The notes below the pieces were generated by a model, which did no database searches, was not told the origin of the DNA, and worked only from the letters and a program-made list of their open reading frames with translations. Shown here in pieces: positions 11,820 to 22,740 of a stretch of DNA of 64,000 nt; positions within the stretch are counted from its first letter, which is position 1, and every line of letters starts with the position of its first letter. The position numbers were made by a program, and so were the translations under genes. The stretch spans positions 13,991,001 through 14,055,000 of the forward strand of contig NC_059382.1 in assembly GCF_019703515.2 (NCBI RefSeq). Direction: 5' to 3'. Source of the DNA: Myxocyprinus asiaticus (lineage: Eukaryota; Chordata; Actinopteri; Cypriniformes; Catostomidae).

Positions 11820-13300
11820 GCTATTATAACTAAATATATTAGCTTCCACTACCCAGTGAGACAAATGCTGTTGTGATATAGGCTTGCACTTTTGAGAGTC
11901 AGCCCAGGATATAAAGAACTGATTACTCTTTCTCAGCATCTGCATCCTTTTCATGTACACACGCAGGGTGCAGACTGGGCACAAACAATTACGCTTTTCA
12001 TCCTTTAATGAGGAAAATGGTGGCATGTGAAAAGTCAACAAGTCCACTGATTCAAAACAGTGAATCGCTCACCTTTGGTACAAATGCGGGGTTTGTCTTG
12101 AGAATTACTCTCGAAAAAACACAGAGCGAAGCACATACAAGATTCATGAACTGACAAAGCATGAAGTTCACTTACATGCTTTACAGTAGCAAGAGCTAAC
12201 AATAAAGCAGTCTTTAGCAAAAGATGCTTGATGCTAATACTCCCTATGGGTTTAAATGGGGGCTGAGAGAGTGTGCTCAGAACCACTGACAGATCCCATG
12301 GCACAATCAGTGGTTTTGAGACCAGATGTAATCTCCATGCACCCTTCATAAACATACACACCAGTGGTTGTTGACCCATTGTTCCGGAGTCCACTCCAAC
12401 ATGACATGATGATATTGCTGCAAGATATACCTTAACAGTAGAGAATGCTCTACCCTTATCCAAAAGGTCTTGCAGAAAGCTCAATGCATCTGCTACAGAA
12501 CATAAAAAGAATATGTCTGTGTGCGCACCAATGTTCAAACACGCCCCACTTCAAATCATAAAGCGATCGCATTGAGGCTGCTCTCGCACTCTGAATTGTT
12601 TCAGTTACACTCGGAGGCAACCTATTAGCATTTAAACTCATCCTCTCACAGGCCAGGCCCAAAGAGCTACTCGGTCCGGGTGCGGGTGAAAAGGCCAAGG
12701 CTGGTCTTAAAGGAGCTGAATTATCTCCGCCAACCAAAGTTTCCCCGGCCAGTACGGGACAGTGCTCCCTTACTCTTTGCAAAGTTGGGCCGATCAGGCT
12801 CAGAGGGGGAACGCATATAATAGATTGCTTGGCCATGGGTGAGCCAGTGCATCCACTCCCATAGGTGCATCTTCGCTCACCAGAGAGAAGAACAGAAGAC
12901 AATGAGTGTTTTCGTGCCATGCAAAGAGATCTACGGCAGCCTGCCCGAATCTCTCCCACAGCTGACTCACCACCTGTGAGTGGAGCCACCACTCCCCATA
13001 CAGGGGATTCCCTCTGGACAACAAATCCGCCCCCGTGTTCATTATGCCCAGGATGTGAGTTGCCCATAATGAGAGGAAGTGCACACTGCTCCACACAATC
13101 AGTTTTTGTGCTAGGCCGTGCAGCCGCTGCGAGCGCGGGTCCCCTTGTCTGTTTATCTGCTGGGATGCGTTTTTTGACAGAGGGGAGATGCGACGGCAGT
13201 CTCTTACCATCATAAAGATCTCTCTCAGCCCCTTGCTCCATCTCCTGAAACGGCCACTCAATGGACAGTTTGGCTGCTGCCCGTCTGCACACCTCCAACA
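11820..13300 (-). pseudogene. Divergent DIRS-like relic: RNase H tail and tyrosine recombinase
   Basis: Read 5' to 3' on the minus strand, the end of an RNase H domain ('HILGIMNTGADLLSRGNPLY') and the following 'VDLFAWHENTH' region appear at 12800-13261. The N-terminal SAM-like part of a tyrosine recombinase is at 12035-12600 ('SMRSLYDLKWGVFEHWC', 'AFSTVKVYLAAISS'). Part of its catalytic domain is at 11802-12047 ('LCPVCTLRVYMKRMQML'). The frame shifts between these blocks. The copy ends near 11820, before the HxxR, Trp/His and Tyr catalytic residues, so it cannot recombine. The protein is clearly less similar to the elements at 14863 and 34399 than those are to each other, so this is another family. 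Confidence 0.75.
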
Positions 13301-13399
13301 GATCTAATTCACAGGTGTTTGGGAGGGGGTCCCCTCGCTCTGTGCACTAGCGGGTCTGGACTGCTGAGGAATCCTGATCATCCTCCAAGAGACGATCAC

Positions 13400-13810
13400 T
13401 CATCTCATCATCCTCGTCTTCCTCCCACAACAGGAACATCAAAGTGTGGGGGAAGCTCGGAGGAGGCCTCCTCCATTATATCCCCCAGGTATGGGACTCC
13501 TGTGGGCACATGGAGGATTCCCTCTCCACGGGCAGTGGAGAGAGAAATGGGTCCCCTTTGCTGGAGGCAACTCAAACTTGCCTTTCCGTTGCCCTTGGCC
13601 GGAGAGAGATGCAGTGTGGGCTGCACTTAGAGTTAGCGATTGCTACCTGCGCATGCTTTACCCTGAGGCAAGCGATACACAAGGGCTGCAAGTTCTTCAC
13701 TGCAATCATAGCTCCGTAGGTGCATGGCTGTTTTCTTTTCCCTTTGCACCGCCACTGTCTGGTATTGCAGTAGCCATGACTTGGTATGCCTCTTTTATTG
13801 TAAAGCAAAT
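13400..13810 (-). pseudogene. DIRS-like gag N-terminal fragment
   Basis: The minus strand 13572-13808 encodes 'CIACLRVKHAQVAIANSKCS', a Cys-x2-Cys with a downstream His-Ala motif like the start of DIRS-element gag proteins. A second block at 13408-13626 is in another frame. Directly downstream on the same strand is the RNase H tail of the 11820-13300 relic, so most of gag and the reverse transcriptase have been deleted. The gag assignment rests on this short motif and on position. Confidence 0.5.
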
Positions 13811-14438
13811 TACAATAAAAAATTATACTCCTTGAGTATCACTGACTATAACGGGCCGAGTGATAGAACTGGGTGAAAAATACTGCATTAACACACTGGT
13901 ATTACCACTCAAATCTGGATCTTATAGTCGTGTTTTGTGATGTACCTTTATGGTTCGTCTGTAAACCATTAAGCGAAAATAAATTCCAAGAGCTGCTGAG
14001 GACTGCTTCCACAAATCTTCACAGGGAAGAAAGCGAGAATAACGTAATGGCAGGTGACAGCAGCTTATATCAGGAAGGCGGGGCTTCCTGGTAACTGTTG
14101 TGACTTGTCTGTCATTGGACAGACGTGGTGTTAAAAAATTGCTTCCATGGTTTCATGCACAAGGCGTTCACCCATAGTGAGATATCAAACGCATGTTTGA
14201 AAGTGAACAGTGTGCCTCCACAAGTAACTTGCAGTTCTATACTTCAGCCGCTAGAGGGCCAAAAGTTACATAGTGTAGCTTTAAACTTACCTTAGAAACA
14301 ATAACCTTGGTTTTACTACAGTAATCATGGTTTTACCATGGAATTTTTGTACGTTTACAGTAACCACAAAATTAACCATAGTACTATTACAATCATATTC
14401 CTGTACTAACACCATGGTTAATTGCATTAAAACTATGG
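13811..14438. other. No gene; common repeat tail near 14250
   Basis: I see no exon. The bases CGCTAGAGGGCCAAAAGTTA and TAGTGTAGCTTTAA near 14245-14285 resemble the end of a frequent cypriniform MITE. The stretch 14290-14430 is rich in short inverted CCATGGT-type words. Possible remnants of the DIRS-like relic's terminal repeat could lie at 13840-14130, but I cannot prove this. Confidence 0.35.
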
Positions 14439-14649
14439 CCATGTTCACACAGCAGCAGAATACAGTTGTCAATCCTGTTTTGAGTGCTTAATACGGTTAC
14501 GTTCATACACAGTTTGGTTATTTTACGAGAGCGACACCTACATTCTATAACTGAACAGACGCCCACAAATTTTCAGGTCTCACAACCGCATTCTCGGAAA
14601 ACCTGTGCTGTGTGAATGGCATCATACTGGAATAAATCAGAGCGGCTAA

Positions 14650-14862
14650 AATAAGCTACTCTGAAAAGCTGAAAAAACAGTTTTCAGCCAGTGATCCTGC
14701 ATCTGTGTGGAAAGGCCTAAAAAGCATCACCAATTACAAGACACCTCCCCCTCCCCCACTCTGATCTTCATTTCACACACCGACACCTCCTGGAACCCCC
14801 ACCTCCTGCTACTCAGTCTGCACTTATGATCTGTGAGGAGGATGTGTGTTGGTCTTTCGGAA
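14650..14862 (+). mobile_element. L2-type LINE, 5' segment (split by DIRS-like element)
   Basis: The plus strand encodes pieces of the linker between endonuclease and RT ('SASDPASVWKGLKSITNY', then 'EEDVCWSFRK') with frame breaks. The coding text stops exactly where the DIRS-like element starts (14863) and resumes on its far side at 20843 with [10 protein letters not shown]. The two halves are therefore one L2 copy interrupted by a later insertion. No endonuclease domain is seen upstream, so this LINE was already 5' truncated. Confidence 0.75.
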
Positions 14863-15076
14863 ACGTCATGGTTACTGGTGTAACCTCCGTTCCCTGATGG
14901 AGGGAACGAGATGTTGGTGTCGATGTAGTGACACTAGGGGTCACTCTTGGGAGCCCGAGACACCTCTGGTCTTTGATAAAAGGCCAATGAAAATTGGCGA
15001 GTGGAATTTGCATGCCACTCCCCCGAACATACGGGTATAAAAGGAGCTGGTATGCAACCACTCGTTCAGGTTTTAC
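14863..15076 (-). repeat. DIRS copy A, 3' inverted terminal repeat
   Basis: It begins AACGTCATGG and contains GTCGATGTAGTGACACTAGG and GGGTATAAAAGGAGCTGG. The part from about 14914 is inverted relative to 20660-20816. The outer 50 bp (14863-14912) are unique to this end and are matched only by the ICR. Confidence 0.9.
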
Positions 15077-15138
15077 GCTGAGGAGCCGATATAAGGTCCG
15101 GCCATTTCAGCGGGTAGTTCAGCGTTGTGGCAGGAGGG

Positions 15139-15245
15139 ACCAACGTCTCATTCCCTCCATCAGGGAACGGAGGTTACACCAGTAACCATGACGTTCCCTA
15201 TCTGTCACTCACTCGAATTTGGTGTCGATGTAGTGACACTAGGGG
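15139..15245. repeat. DIRS copy A, internal complementary region (ICR)
   Basis: Bases 15139-15195 are the inverse complement of the 3' end (14863-14912 and neighbours). Bases 15193-15245 are the inverse complement of the 5' end (20842 leftward). The two meet at the shared trinucleotide GTT (15193-15195), so the ICR is a joined copy of the two termini. DIRS elements are thought to use this as the template that completes a single-stranded circle during replication. Confidence 0.9.
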
Positions 15246-16059
15246 TCCCTATACAAAACGCCACAAGGCTGAACTGTGTTACGTGAACTGGCGGTGTGTT
15301 GTGGGCAGACTTGCTGTGTGCCTCATAGCCAGCACACCAGGTCGACACATAACCTCCCCCAACACAGTTATGAGTGTCGAACGGCCCTTTTTGGGGACAA
15401 GTCGACTACCCAGAGATAGAGACAGGCTTAACCCAGTCGTGGCCTCTTTCCCCTTCTCTTTTTCCACTCCCTAAAAAAGAAGGGGGATTATCCGACTGGG
15501 CCGCCAGGTCTAGTCGGGGGATGTCCCTCCCAAGGGGAGGACACCGCGGAGACCACACCTCACCCCAAGAGAGGGGGGGATATTTAAGTGGAAGAATACA
15601 TCACATGGTCTTTCCAACCATGTGGAGAGCCTTCAAGGTAGATCCTGCTCAATGGGGGAGGAGTTACTACAACATGGAGACTGGGGCAGAGGGGCTCTGC
15701 CCAAGGAAGACGCAGATTGCCAGTAGGGAAACGAACTAGTGGAAGATATAGATCGCATGGGGTTAGCCTTACAGGGAACCGCCACATGCGGAGCACCTAC
15801 CCCAGAATCGGGCTCTAAGTTAGCGCTTGTACTGGGCCGGCAGCGAGTCTCTCTGAAAACTCGACTGCCACAGGGCTCGGAGGAAGTCAACCAGGGAACA
15901 ACTTTTGTGAACACTACTGGGAATTAACAGCGCACGTCTTCAGCTCAAAAGGAAGTGGAAGGCGCTATGTGCAAGCGATACACCCGGCCGGCTGTCCCGG
16001 GCTTATCCGCTTGTGTTGCGTGCCACTACCTGGGACGAAACCGGTTCCACCCGGAGGTT

Positions 16060-17057
16060 CTAGAACCTTGCAAAGGTGTTGGGTGTTGCCCAGCCCGCTG
16101 CTATGCAAATGTCTGTTAGAGAGGCACCTCTGGCCAGGGTCCAAGAAGCCGCTACACCACGGGTAGAATGGGCTCGTAGCCCTACCGGGGGCGGCATGTT
16201 TTGGGTGAGATATGCCATAGTTATGGCGTCAATGAGCCAGTGGGCGATCCTCTGCTTGGAGACAGCGCTTCCTTTCCGCTGTGCACCAAAGCAGACAAAG
16301 AGCTGCTCAGAGACTCTAAAGCTCTGCGTGCGATCCAAATAGATGCGTAAAGCGCGCACCGGACACAGCAACGACAGGGCTGAGTCTGCTTCCTCCTGGG
16401 GCAGCACTTGCAGGTTCACCACCTGGTCCCTAAAAGGAGTGGTGGGAACCTTGGGCACATAGCCCGGTCGGGGGTCTCAGGATCATGTGAGAATAGCCCG
16501 GACTGAACTCCAGGCACGTTTCGCTGACAGAGAAGGCTTGCAGGTCACCTACCCTCTTGATGGAAGTGAGCAGTCAGGAGGGCATTCTTCAAGGAGAGTG
16601 CCTTAAGCCCGGCTTACTGCAAAGCTCAAAGGGGGCTCTCTATAGACCCTGAAAAACTACAGAGGTCCGATGAGGGAACGAGGCGTGGCCTGGAGGGATT
16701 CAGCCTCCTGGTGCCTCTTAGGAACCTGATGATCAGATCATGCTTCCCTAAGGACTTACCGTCGACTGCATCATGGTGTGCTGCTATGGCAGCAATGTAC
16801 ACCTTCAAGGTGGAAGGCGACAGCCTCCCTTCCAACCTCTCTTGCAGGAAGGAAAGCACTGATCTGACTGCGCACCTCTGGGGGTCTTCCTGACGGGAAG
16901 AACACCACTTAGCGAACAGACGCCACTTAAAGGCATACAGGCGCCTCGTAGAGGGAGCCTTAGCCTGAGTGAACGTGTCTACCACCGCAGGAAGGCCTCG
17001 GTCAGGGCGTACCAGAGCGGGCAGTGGGGAGGATTCTTGGGAGGCGAACAGGTGCAC
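16060..17057 (-). pseudogene. DIRS copy A tyrosine recombinase, truncated at the catalytic Tyr
   Basis: This would encode the phage-integrase-type recombinase that inserts the DNA circle. The N-terminal core-binding part is at 16626-17057 ('KAPSTRRLYAFKWRLFAKWC', 'SPSTLKVYIAAIAAHHD') and the catalytic part at 16060-16458. In the catalytic part I see RALRIYLDRTQSF, then 'LRAHSTRGVAASW' (the HxxR motif), 'AAGWATPNTFARF' (the Trp in the second-His position) and then a stop. The stop (TAG, 16060-16062) replaces the TAC tyrosine codon seen in copy B at 42975-42977, a single C-to-G change. A frameshift also separates the two halves. The reading frame remains open past the TAG. The enzyme is dead unless the stop is read through and the frameshift bypassed. 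Confidence 0.88.
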
Positions 17058-17082
17058 CTGTGCCTGACCGAATTGACTCCAA

Positions 17083-18600
17083 TCAGCTGGACCACCTTAA
17101 GGTGGAGTCTCCACTCTCCCTTGAGGGTAACCTGTTGTGACAGCGCGTCCGCCGAAGTGTTGAGGTTGCCCGGGATGTGAGTGGCTTGCAGTGACTTGGT
17201 GCTGCTGACTCTGTTGGAGGAGACGGCGGGCGAGTTATGACATACAGCGGGAGCGCAGACCGCCTTGGCGGTTGACATATGCTACCGCTGCCGTGCTGTC
17301 TGTCCGAACTAGCACGTGCTTGCCCTGGATCAACGGCTGGAACCTCAGCAGGGCGAGCAGAATTGCCAGTAACTCGAGGCAGTTGATGTGCCAACGCAGT
17401 CGCGGACCCGTCCAGAGGCCGGCGGCTGCGTGCCCATTGCCAACAGCGCCCCAGCCCATTTTGGAGGCATCTGTCATGGCCACGACGCGCCTGGAGACCA
17501 GTTCTAGGGGAACACCTGCTCGTAGAAACGAGAGGTCGGTCCAAGGGCTGAAAAGATGGTGACAGACCGACGTAATGGCCACGCGGTGTGTCCCGTCTCG
17601 GGACTTGAGTCTGGAGCCAGTGCTGAAGTGGCCTCATATGCATCAACCCGAGTGGGGTGGCCACCGCCGAGGATGCCATATGCCCCAGGAGCCTCTGAAA
17701 AAGTTTCAGTGGAACCGCTGTTTTCTGTTTGAACGCCTTCAAACAGGCCAGCACCGACTGGGCGCACTCGCTCATAAGGTGCGCCGTCAAGGAGACTGAG
17801 TCCAACTCCAAACCGAGAAAAGAGATGCTCTGAACCGGGAGGAGCTTGCTCTTTTCCCAGTTGACCCGAAGCCCTAGTTGGCTGAGGTGTGAGAGCACCA
17901 GGTCCCTGTGTGCGCATAACACATCTCGAGAGTGAGCTAAGATTAGCCAGTCGTCGAGATAGTTGAGAATGCGAATGCCCACCTCCCTTAACGAGGCAAG
18001 GGCAGCCTCTGCGATCTTCGTAAAGACGCGAGGAGACAGGGACAGGCCGAAAGGGAGGACTTTGTACTGATACTCCTGACCCTCGAACGCGAACCGCAGG
18101 AAAGGTCTGTGTAGAGGAAGGATCGAGACGTGAAAGTACGCATCCTTCGGGTCTACCGCCGCGAACCAATCTTGATGCCGGACGCTCGCTAGAATGCGTC
18201 TTTGCGTTAGCATCTTGAACGGGAGTCTGTGTAAAGCCCGGTTCAGTACTCGCAGGTCCAAGATTGGCCGCAACCCACCGCCTTTTTTCGGTACAGTGAA
18301 GTAGGGGCTGTAAAACCCTTTCTTCATCTCGGCTGGAGGGACAGGTTCTATCGCGTCCTTCCGTAGGAGGGTAGCGATCTCCGCGCAAGGTAGCAGCGTT
18401 TCCGTCTTTCACCAAGGTGAAGTGGACACCGCTGGACCTGGGCGGATGCCCGGCAAAGTGAATCACGCAGCCGAGTAGAACGGTCCGGACCAGCCCTCGT
18501 GACGGACTGGAAAGCGCAAGCCATGCGTCCAAGTTCCGCGCAAGGGGGACCAAAGGGACAACGTCATCGGATGTACCGGCAGGTGGGGCCTCGTGGCGGG
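17083..18600 (-). pseudogene. DIRS copy A reverse transcriptase-RNase H
   Basis: The long minus-strand frame 17083-18327 begins MKKGFYSPYFTVPKKGGG, contains 'LPFGLSLSPRVFTKIAEAAL' and the catalytic 'LNYLDDWLILAHS' (LDD form of the YxDD box). It then slips frame near 17550 into the RNase H domain (17235-17582: 'MTDASKMGWGA', 'CLELLAILLAL', 'VRTDSTAAVAYVNRQGG'). 'HIPGNLNTSADALSQ' follows in the 16979-17278 frame. The RNase H acidic residues D, E, D are present. The 5' part (about 18330-18600, 'DAWLALSSPSRGLVRTV') is out of frame because two bases are missing relative to copy B near 18390. The 547-residue open frame at 17504-19147 is mostly an out-of-frame shadow of this gene. Confidence 0.88.
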
Positions 18601-19149
18601 GCGGAGCTTGAGGTGCCACACCACATCGTGGCCGTGCTGAGTCCGAGGACATCGAAGCACTTACCTGGCTCCTTGTGACCACCCCCGGAACAGCCTGGGA
18701 CGGGGGAGGAAGAGGCCTGTCCTCGTGACCCGTGGAGACTGTCACATCGGGGGCGGATTTGTGCCACAGCTGGGCGCTCAGGGTGGGAGACCGCCGCTGG
18801 AGCGCCAACCTGCCAAATGGAGTGGTGGACAGTGGTCGTGATGCCAGCCGTACACACCGGATATGTGACCCAGGGAACAAGGAAACCACTCTTGCTGAGC
18901 TCTTGAGTACTGCAGCCACTTGGGCATGCAGCGCAATTAAATGCAAAAGGTAACAAAAAGATGAAGATCTGCTTACCAGCTCCAGAGCAGCGGGTTTCGT
19001 TGTCACTGGGTCACCTGTCTCAAGGGCGCTTTGAAGCCTTTCACGGGTTCTGGGCGGCCGCGAGACGGGTGGCGTCTGCTTCCTGCGGTGGGCTTCACGC
19101 CGGGGCCAGGACGAAGGGGCGGGCTGTGGCGGAGCCGGTGCAGTCACCG

Positions 19150-20390
19150 CAGGGGGATGCCCTCGGCGATGAGTAGATGGGTGCGGGATCTTGAGCCGTG
19201 CCGGGGCAGGATAAGCCTGCTAGCATCCATCTACTGCTCTACCATCGAGAACTGCTGGGCAAAGTCCTCGACGGTGTCGCCGAATAGGCCCACCTGGGAA
19301 ATGGGGGCAGAAAGGAATCGTTTCCTGTCGGCCTCACCCATCTCGACCAGGTTGAGCCAAAGGTGGCGCTCCTGGACCACTAGTGTGGCCATCGTCCGCC
19401 CGAGAGACCGCGCCGTGACCTCCGTCACTCGGAGAGCGAGGTCGGTCGCCGAGCGCAGTTCCTGCATCAATTCCGGGGCGGAACTACCCTCGTGCAGTTC
19501 CTATAGCGCCTTGGCAGACTTGCAGGAGAGCCATGGCGTGCAGGGCGGAGGCGGCTTGTCCAGCGGCACCGTAGGCCTTTGCCGTCAGAGACGACGTAAA
19601 CCTACAGGCCTTGGACGGGGGTTTTGGGCACCCGCGCCAGGTGGCGGCGCTCTGCGGGCATAGGTGCACCGCGAGTGCCTTTATCCACCGGGGGATTGCC
19701 GAATAACCCTTGGCCGCCCCACCATCGGGGGTAGTGAGAGCGGGGAAGATGAAAAGATCGGGACCGGGCAGTAAAAAGTGCCTCCTGCGACCTTGTCAGC
19801 TCTTCATGCACTTCCGGAAAGAAAGGAACGGGGCGGGGCATGGCTCTGAGTGGCGCTGCCAGCCCAGGTTGAGCCCAATCACCTAGCCACGAGGGTTCAG
19901 GGAAGAGCGGTGAAATCCACTCTATTTTCGGCTGTCCGGGAAAGCATGTCGTCATCTCCGCATCAGCCTATGACTGGGTGAGAGCTCATCACTTTCGCGG
20001 GCTCCGAATAAGAGGTCGAACTCGCCTTGAGACGAGCCGGTGGACTCACCCGGAAGCCCGATCGGGGCAGACGAGCGTGCTGGGGAATGGGAGGTCCGCG
20101 GGGGGATACCCAGCGGAGGCGGTCCCACTGGGGTCCCCAAATCGCCCCCAGTGCTAGCCGTGCTGGCCTCAAACCCGTGGGCAAAAAGGACCGAGGCGGG
20201 AGCCTCTGGGGTGGCTCGCTTTCTTACGAAGGCGAGCCGCGACCACAACGTTGCCATGGACATATTCTCGCAATGAGAATGTGACCATCCACGAACGCTG
20301 TCTCCGCGTGAGCAGTGCCCAGACACGAAAGACAGTGATCGTGACCGTTAGAAGGCGAGAGATAACGAGCACAACCAGGAATAACACACA
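19150..20390 (-). pseudogene. DIRS copy A gag-like ORF, frameshifted
   Basis: Fragments in order on the minus strand: 20169-20387 and 19952-20326 ('SHCENMSMATLWSRLAFVRK', 'TGSSQGEFDLLFGARESDEL'), 19602-19955 ('EVHEELTRSQEALFTARSRS', 'SHYPRWWGGQGL') and 19231-19470 ('MQELRSATDLALRVTEVTAR', 'DRKRFLSAPISQVGLFGDTV'). Matching text occurs in copy B at 34836-36030, so the blocks are one gene broken into several frames. In this family ORF1 is thought to be the structural protein that packages the RNA. The Cys/His-rich start is kept only in part. Confidence 0.8.
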
Positions 20391-20659
20391 ATCGGAAAAG
20401 CATCTTTAAAAAGACGCGTCTTTAAAAAGACGTTCCGTGTGTGCCCTCTTTTAGAGAAATATATACTCTTTTAGAGGGGAAAAATGCTCTTTCAGAAAAT
20501 ATACTCTCTAGTTTTTCTGCCGAAGCGCCCAGGGGCATTCTCTGCAGTGCACCAGTGCAGAGGAGGGAGAAGCCGCTGAAATGCGCCGTCAGATCCAGCA
20601 GGTGAATGAACAGTAGTATTCAGCTCAGCGAGCATGATCGTTCGGCTCCGAAGAGAAAA

Positions 20660-20842
20660 TCTGAATGAGTGGTTGCATACCAGCTCCTTTTATACCCGTA
20701 TGTTCGGGGGAGTGGCATGCAAATACCACTCGCCAATTTTCATTGGCCTTTTATCAAAGACCAGAGGTGTCTCGGGCTCCCAAGAGTGACCCCTAGTGTC
20801 ACTACATCGACACCAACGTTGAGTGAGTGACAGATAGGGAAC
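20660..20842 (-). repeat. DIRS copy A, 5' inverted terminal repeat
   Basis: On the minus strand it starts GTTCCCTATCTGTCACTCAC and holds the same GTCGATGTAGTGACACTAGG and TATAAAAG box as the left repeat. The TATA box would drive the element's transcript. Confidence 0.9.
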
Positions 20843-21825
20843 AAAAGACTAGGAAAGCTTCAGGCCCAGACGGTGTTTCACCTGCCTGTCTGAAAGTCTG
20901 TATTGACCAACTGGCCCCCATCTTCACACAGATCTTCAATAGATCACTGGAGCAGTGTGAAGTTCCCTGCTGCTTCAAATGCTCCACCATCATTCCGGTC
21001 CCCAAAAAACCTGTCGCTCTCACATCTGTGGTCATGAAATCATTTGAGAGACTGGTTTTGGCCTACCTGAAGGACATCACTGGATCCCTGCTGGACCCCC
21101 TTCAATTTGCTTACCGAGCAAACAGGTCTGTGGATAATGCTGTCAATATTGGACTGCATTATATCCTGCAACACCTTGACAGACCTGGGACTTATGCAAG
21201 GATCATTTTTGTGGACTTCAGTTCAGCCTACAATACCATCATGCCTGATCTTCTCTCAAACAAACTGACCCAGCTCTCCATGCCCACCCCAATCTGTCAA
21301 CGGATCACCAGCTTTCTGACAGATAGGCAGCAGCTAGTGAGACTGGGGAAACTCACATCTGGGACCCTTATTATTATTACTGGTGCTCCTCAGGAATGCA
21401 TTCTCTCTCCACTGCTCTTCTCCATGTACATGAATGACTGCACTGCAAAGGACCCCTCTGTCAAGGTCCTGAAGTTTGCAGACGACACAACGGTCATCTG
21501 CGTCATCAGTGACAGTGATGAGTCTGCGTACAGATGGGAGTTTGATCAGCTGGCTGTCTGGCGCAGTCACAACAACATTGAGCTGAACATGCTCAAAACA
21601 GTGGAGATGATAGTGGACTTCACACCTTGCACATACATTACCACTTGCACATGTACATACACCATTCTGTTATATGTCCTATTATTTGTATGTCTATATA
21701 TACTCTTACCTTGTTTATATTCTGTGTCTCACTGTAATGTTCTGTGTGCACTTGTTTCTTCTATCACCAAAAAAGATTCCTTGCATACATGAGAACACTT
21801 GGCTTCTGATTCTGATACTGGATAA
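20843..21825 (+). mobile_element. L2-type LINE, RT segment and 3' end (after DIRS insertion)
   Basis: This continues the LINE interrupted at 14862. The frame 20827-21792 contains '[16 protein letters not shown]' , '[16 protein letters not shown]', '[13 protein letters not shown]', '[15 protein letters not shown]' (Gly to Glu in the PQGC box) and '[15 protein letters not shown]'. About nine residues before PVALTSVV are missing compared with relatives. After 'MIVDF' the frame runs straight into 3' UTR sequence, so the RT C-terminal third is deleted. The tail ends with GATTCTGAT repeats at about 21825, typical of L2. The family differs from the LINE at 37041. Confidence 0.85.
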
Positions 21826-22740
21826 CTAGTTGTTAGTTACGTCATGTAAAGTGAGAGACATTCTGCACTGTACACGTGTGTGACTCGTGTCTTTCATGTG
21901 GGGTTTCGTTAACCCACGGAAATGGAGAAATGAGTAGAGTGTCATCCGAAGATTCAGCAGCTGTCTTCCACTGGTGGCTCACGGGCGTGAGCCAAGCGAC
22001 ACAAATGCTGCACTCTGCACGTGCTAAAAAAGCATTTAAAGCCACTGTCGGTTAATTATAATTTGATGGATTGGACTTCATTATTTAATAACGTGGCAGC
22101 AATCATGATAAAACATTCCGCTGTTATGGACATCGCTATCTTTTAGTCACTGTCACTATGGTTACACCTGTTAGAATACGGTTGTAACTTCGGTTTTCGT
22201 TCATACAGGCTTTCGAACAGCTACTGTAAGTTGTTGTATGAACGGGACATTTCAAGACTCACACCTGTAAGTAAATACAGTTGTCAATCCCAAACACTGA
22301 CTGTGTGAATGTAGCCTATGGTTTCTGCCCAAAAAAACAAAAAAAAAACATGGTTACTACAATATTAGTAATACAGTGATGCAGTCTTCACACAAGCGAT
22401 GCCGAGCAGCGGGAACGAGTGCGATCAACAGACCCCACCAACAGATCAAACCCTTCTCTGCACTCCTCGACATTCACCGTGAGCAAATCACTGAAATGAA
22501 ATCAACATTTATATTCATTTTTATATATTATTATAAGTAGTATTAAAGGAAATATTAAGAGTGGAATCAGGAAATCGGATGGGGAAAAGAATGGGACAAA
22601 ACGCAAATTCGAACTGCAGTTGCTAGGACAACAGTACTCACTCACACACTGTCTTTACACCCCACGCCACTGCAGCGACATCTGTTGACTAGTTTGTTGT
22701 ATATTCCTGTGGTTTCGCCAGACTATTGGGGTGCAATTAA
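21826..22740. other. No gene seen
   Basis: This includes the proposed right end of the old transposon (to 22321) and then about 400 bp of unassigned sequence. No exon was found. Confidence 0.35.

Larger units (their letters stand above)
14863..20842 (-). mobile_element. DIRS-like retrotransposon, complete but dead (copy A)
   Basis: A 6.0-kb tyrosine-recombinase retrotransposon on the minus strand. Its 5' end (right) starts GTTCCCTATCTGTCACTCAC and its 3' end (left) finishes in CCAGTAACCATGACGTT. The termini are inverted repeats sharing about 160 bp with a TATAAAAG box. A circle-junction repeat (ICR) lies at 15139-15245. Order on the minus strand is gag, RT-RNase H, tyrosine recombinase, as in the DIRS1 group. 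There is no target duplication: the interrupted L2 sequence joins at an AAC/GTT trinucleotide, as expected for recombinase-mediated integration. Every gene is broken by frameshifts or stops. About 300 bp between RNase H and recombinase are missing relative to copy B. Confidence 0.92.
14439..22315. mobile_element. Possible old DNA transposon enclosing the L2/DIRS nest
   Basis: The left edge reads CCATGTTCACACAG and the right edge is CTGTGTGAATGTAG, whose inverse is CTACATTCACACAG: 11 of 14 positions match. Both sides are flanked by CTATGG (14433-14438 and 22316-22321). ACAGTTGTCAATCC also occurs near both ends (about 14461 and 22278), but as a direct copy rather than inverted. This suggests a hAT-like or similar short-TIR element into which the L2 inserted. 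No transposase is left. The TIR is short and imperfect and the duplication is only six bases, so the call is tentative. Confidence 0.3.

Noticed and set aside
12865..13215. Plus-strand open frame opposite the divergent DIRS relic
   Set aside because: Antisense shadow with no domain; the minus strand carries recognisable RNase H text.
17504..19147. 547-residue open frame on the minus strand
   Set aside because: Only its first part matches DIRS coding text; the rest is an out-of-frame shadow of the RT gene at 17083-18327. Not listed as a gene.
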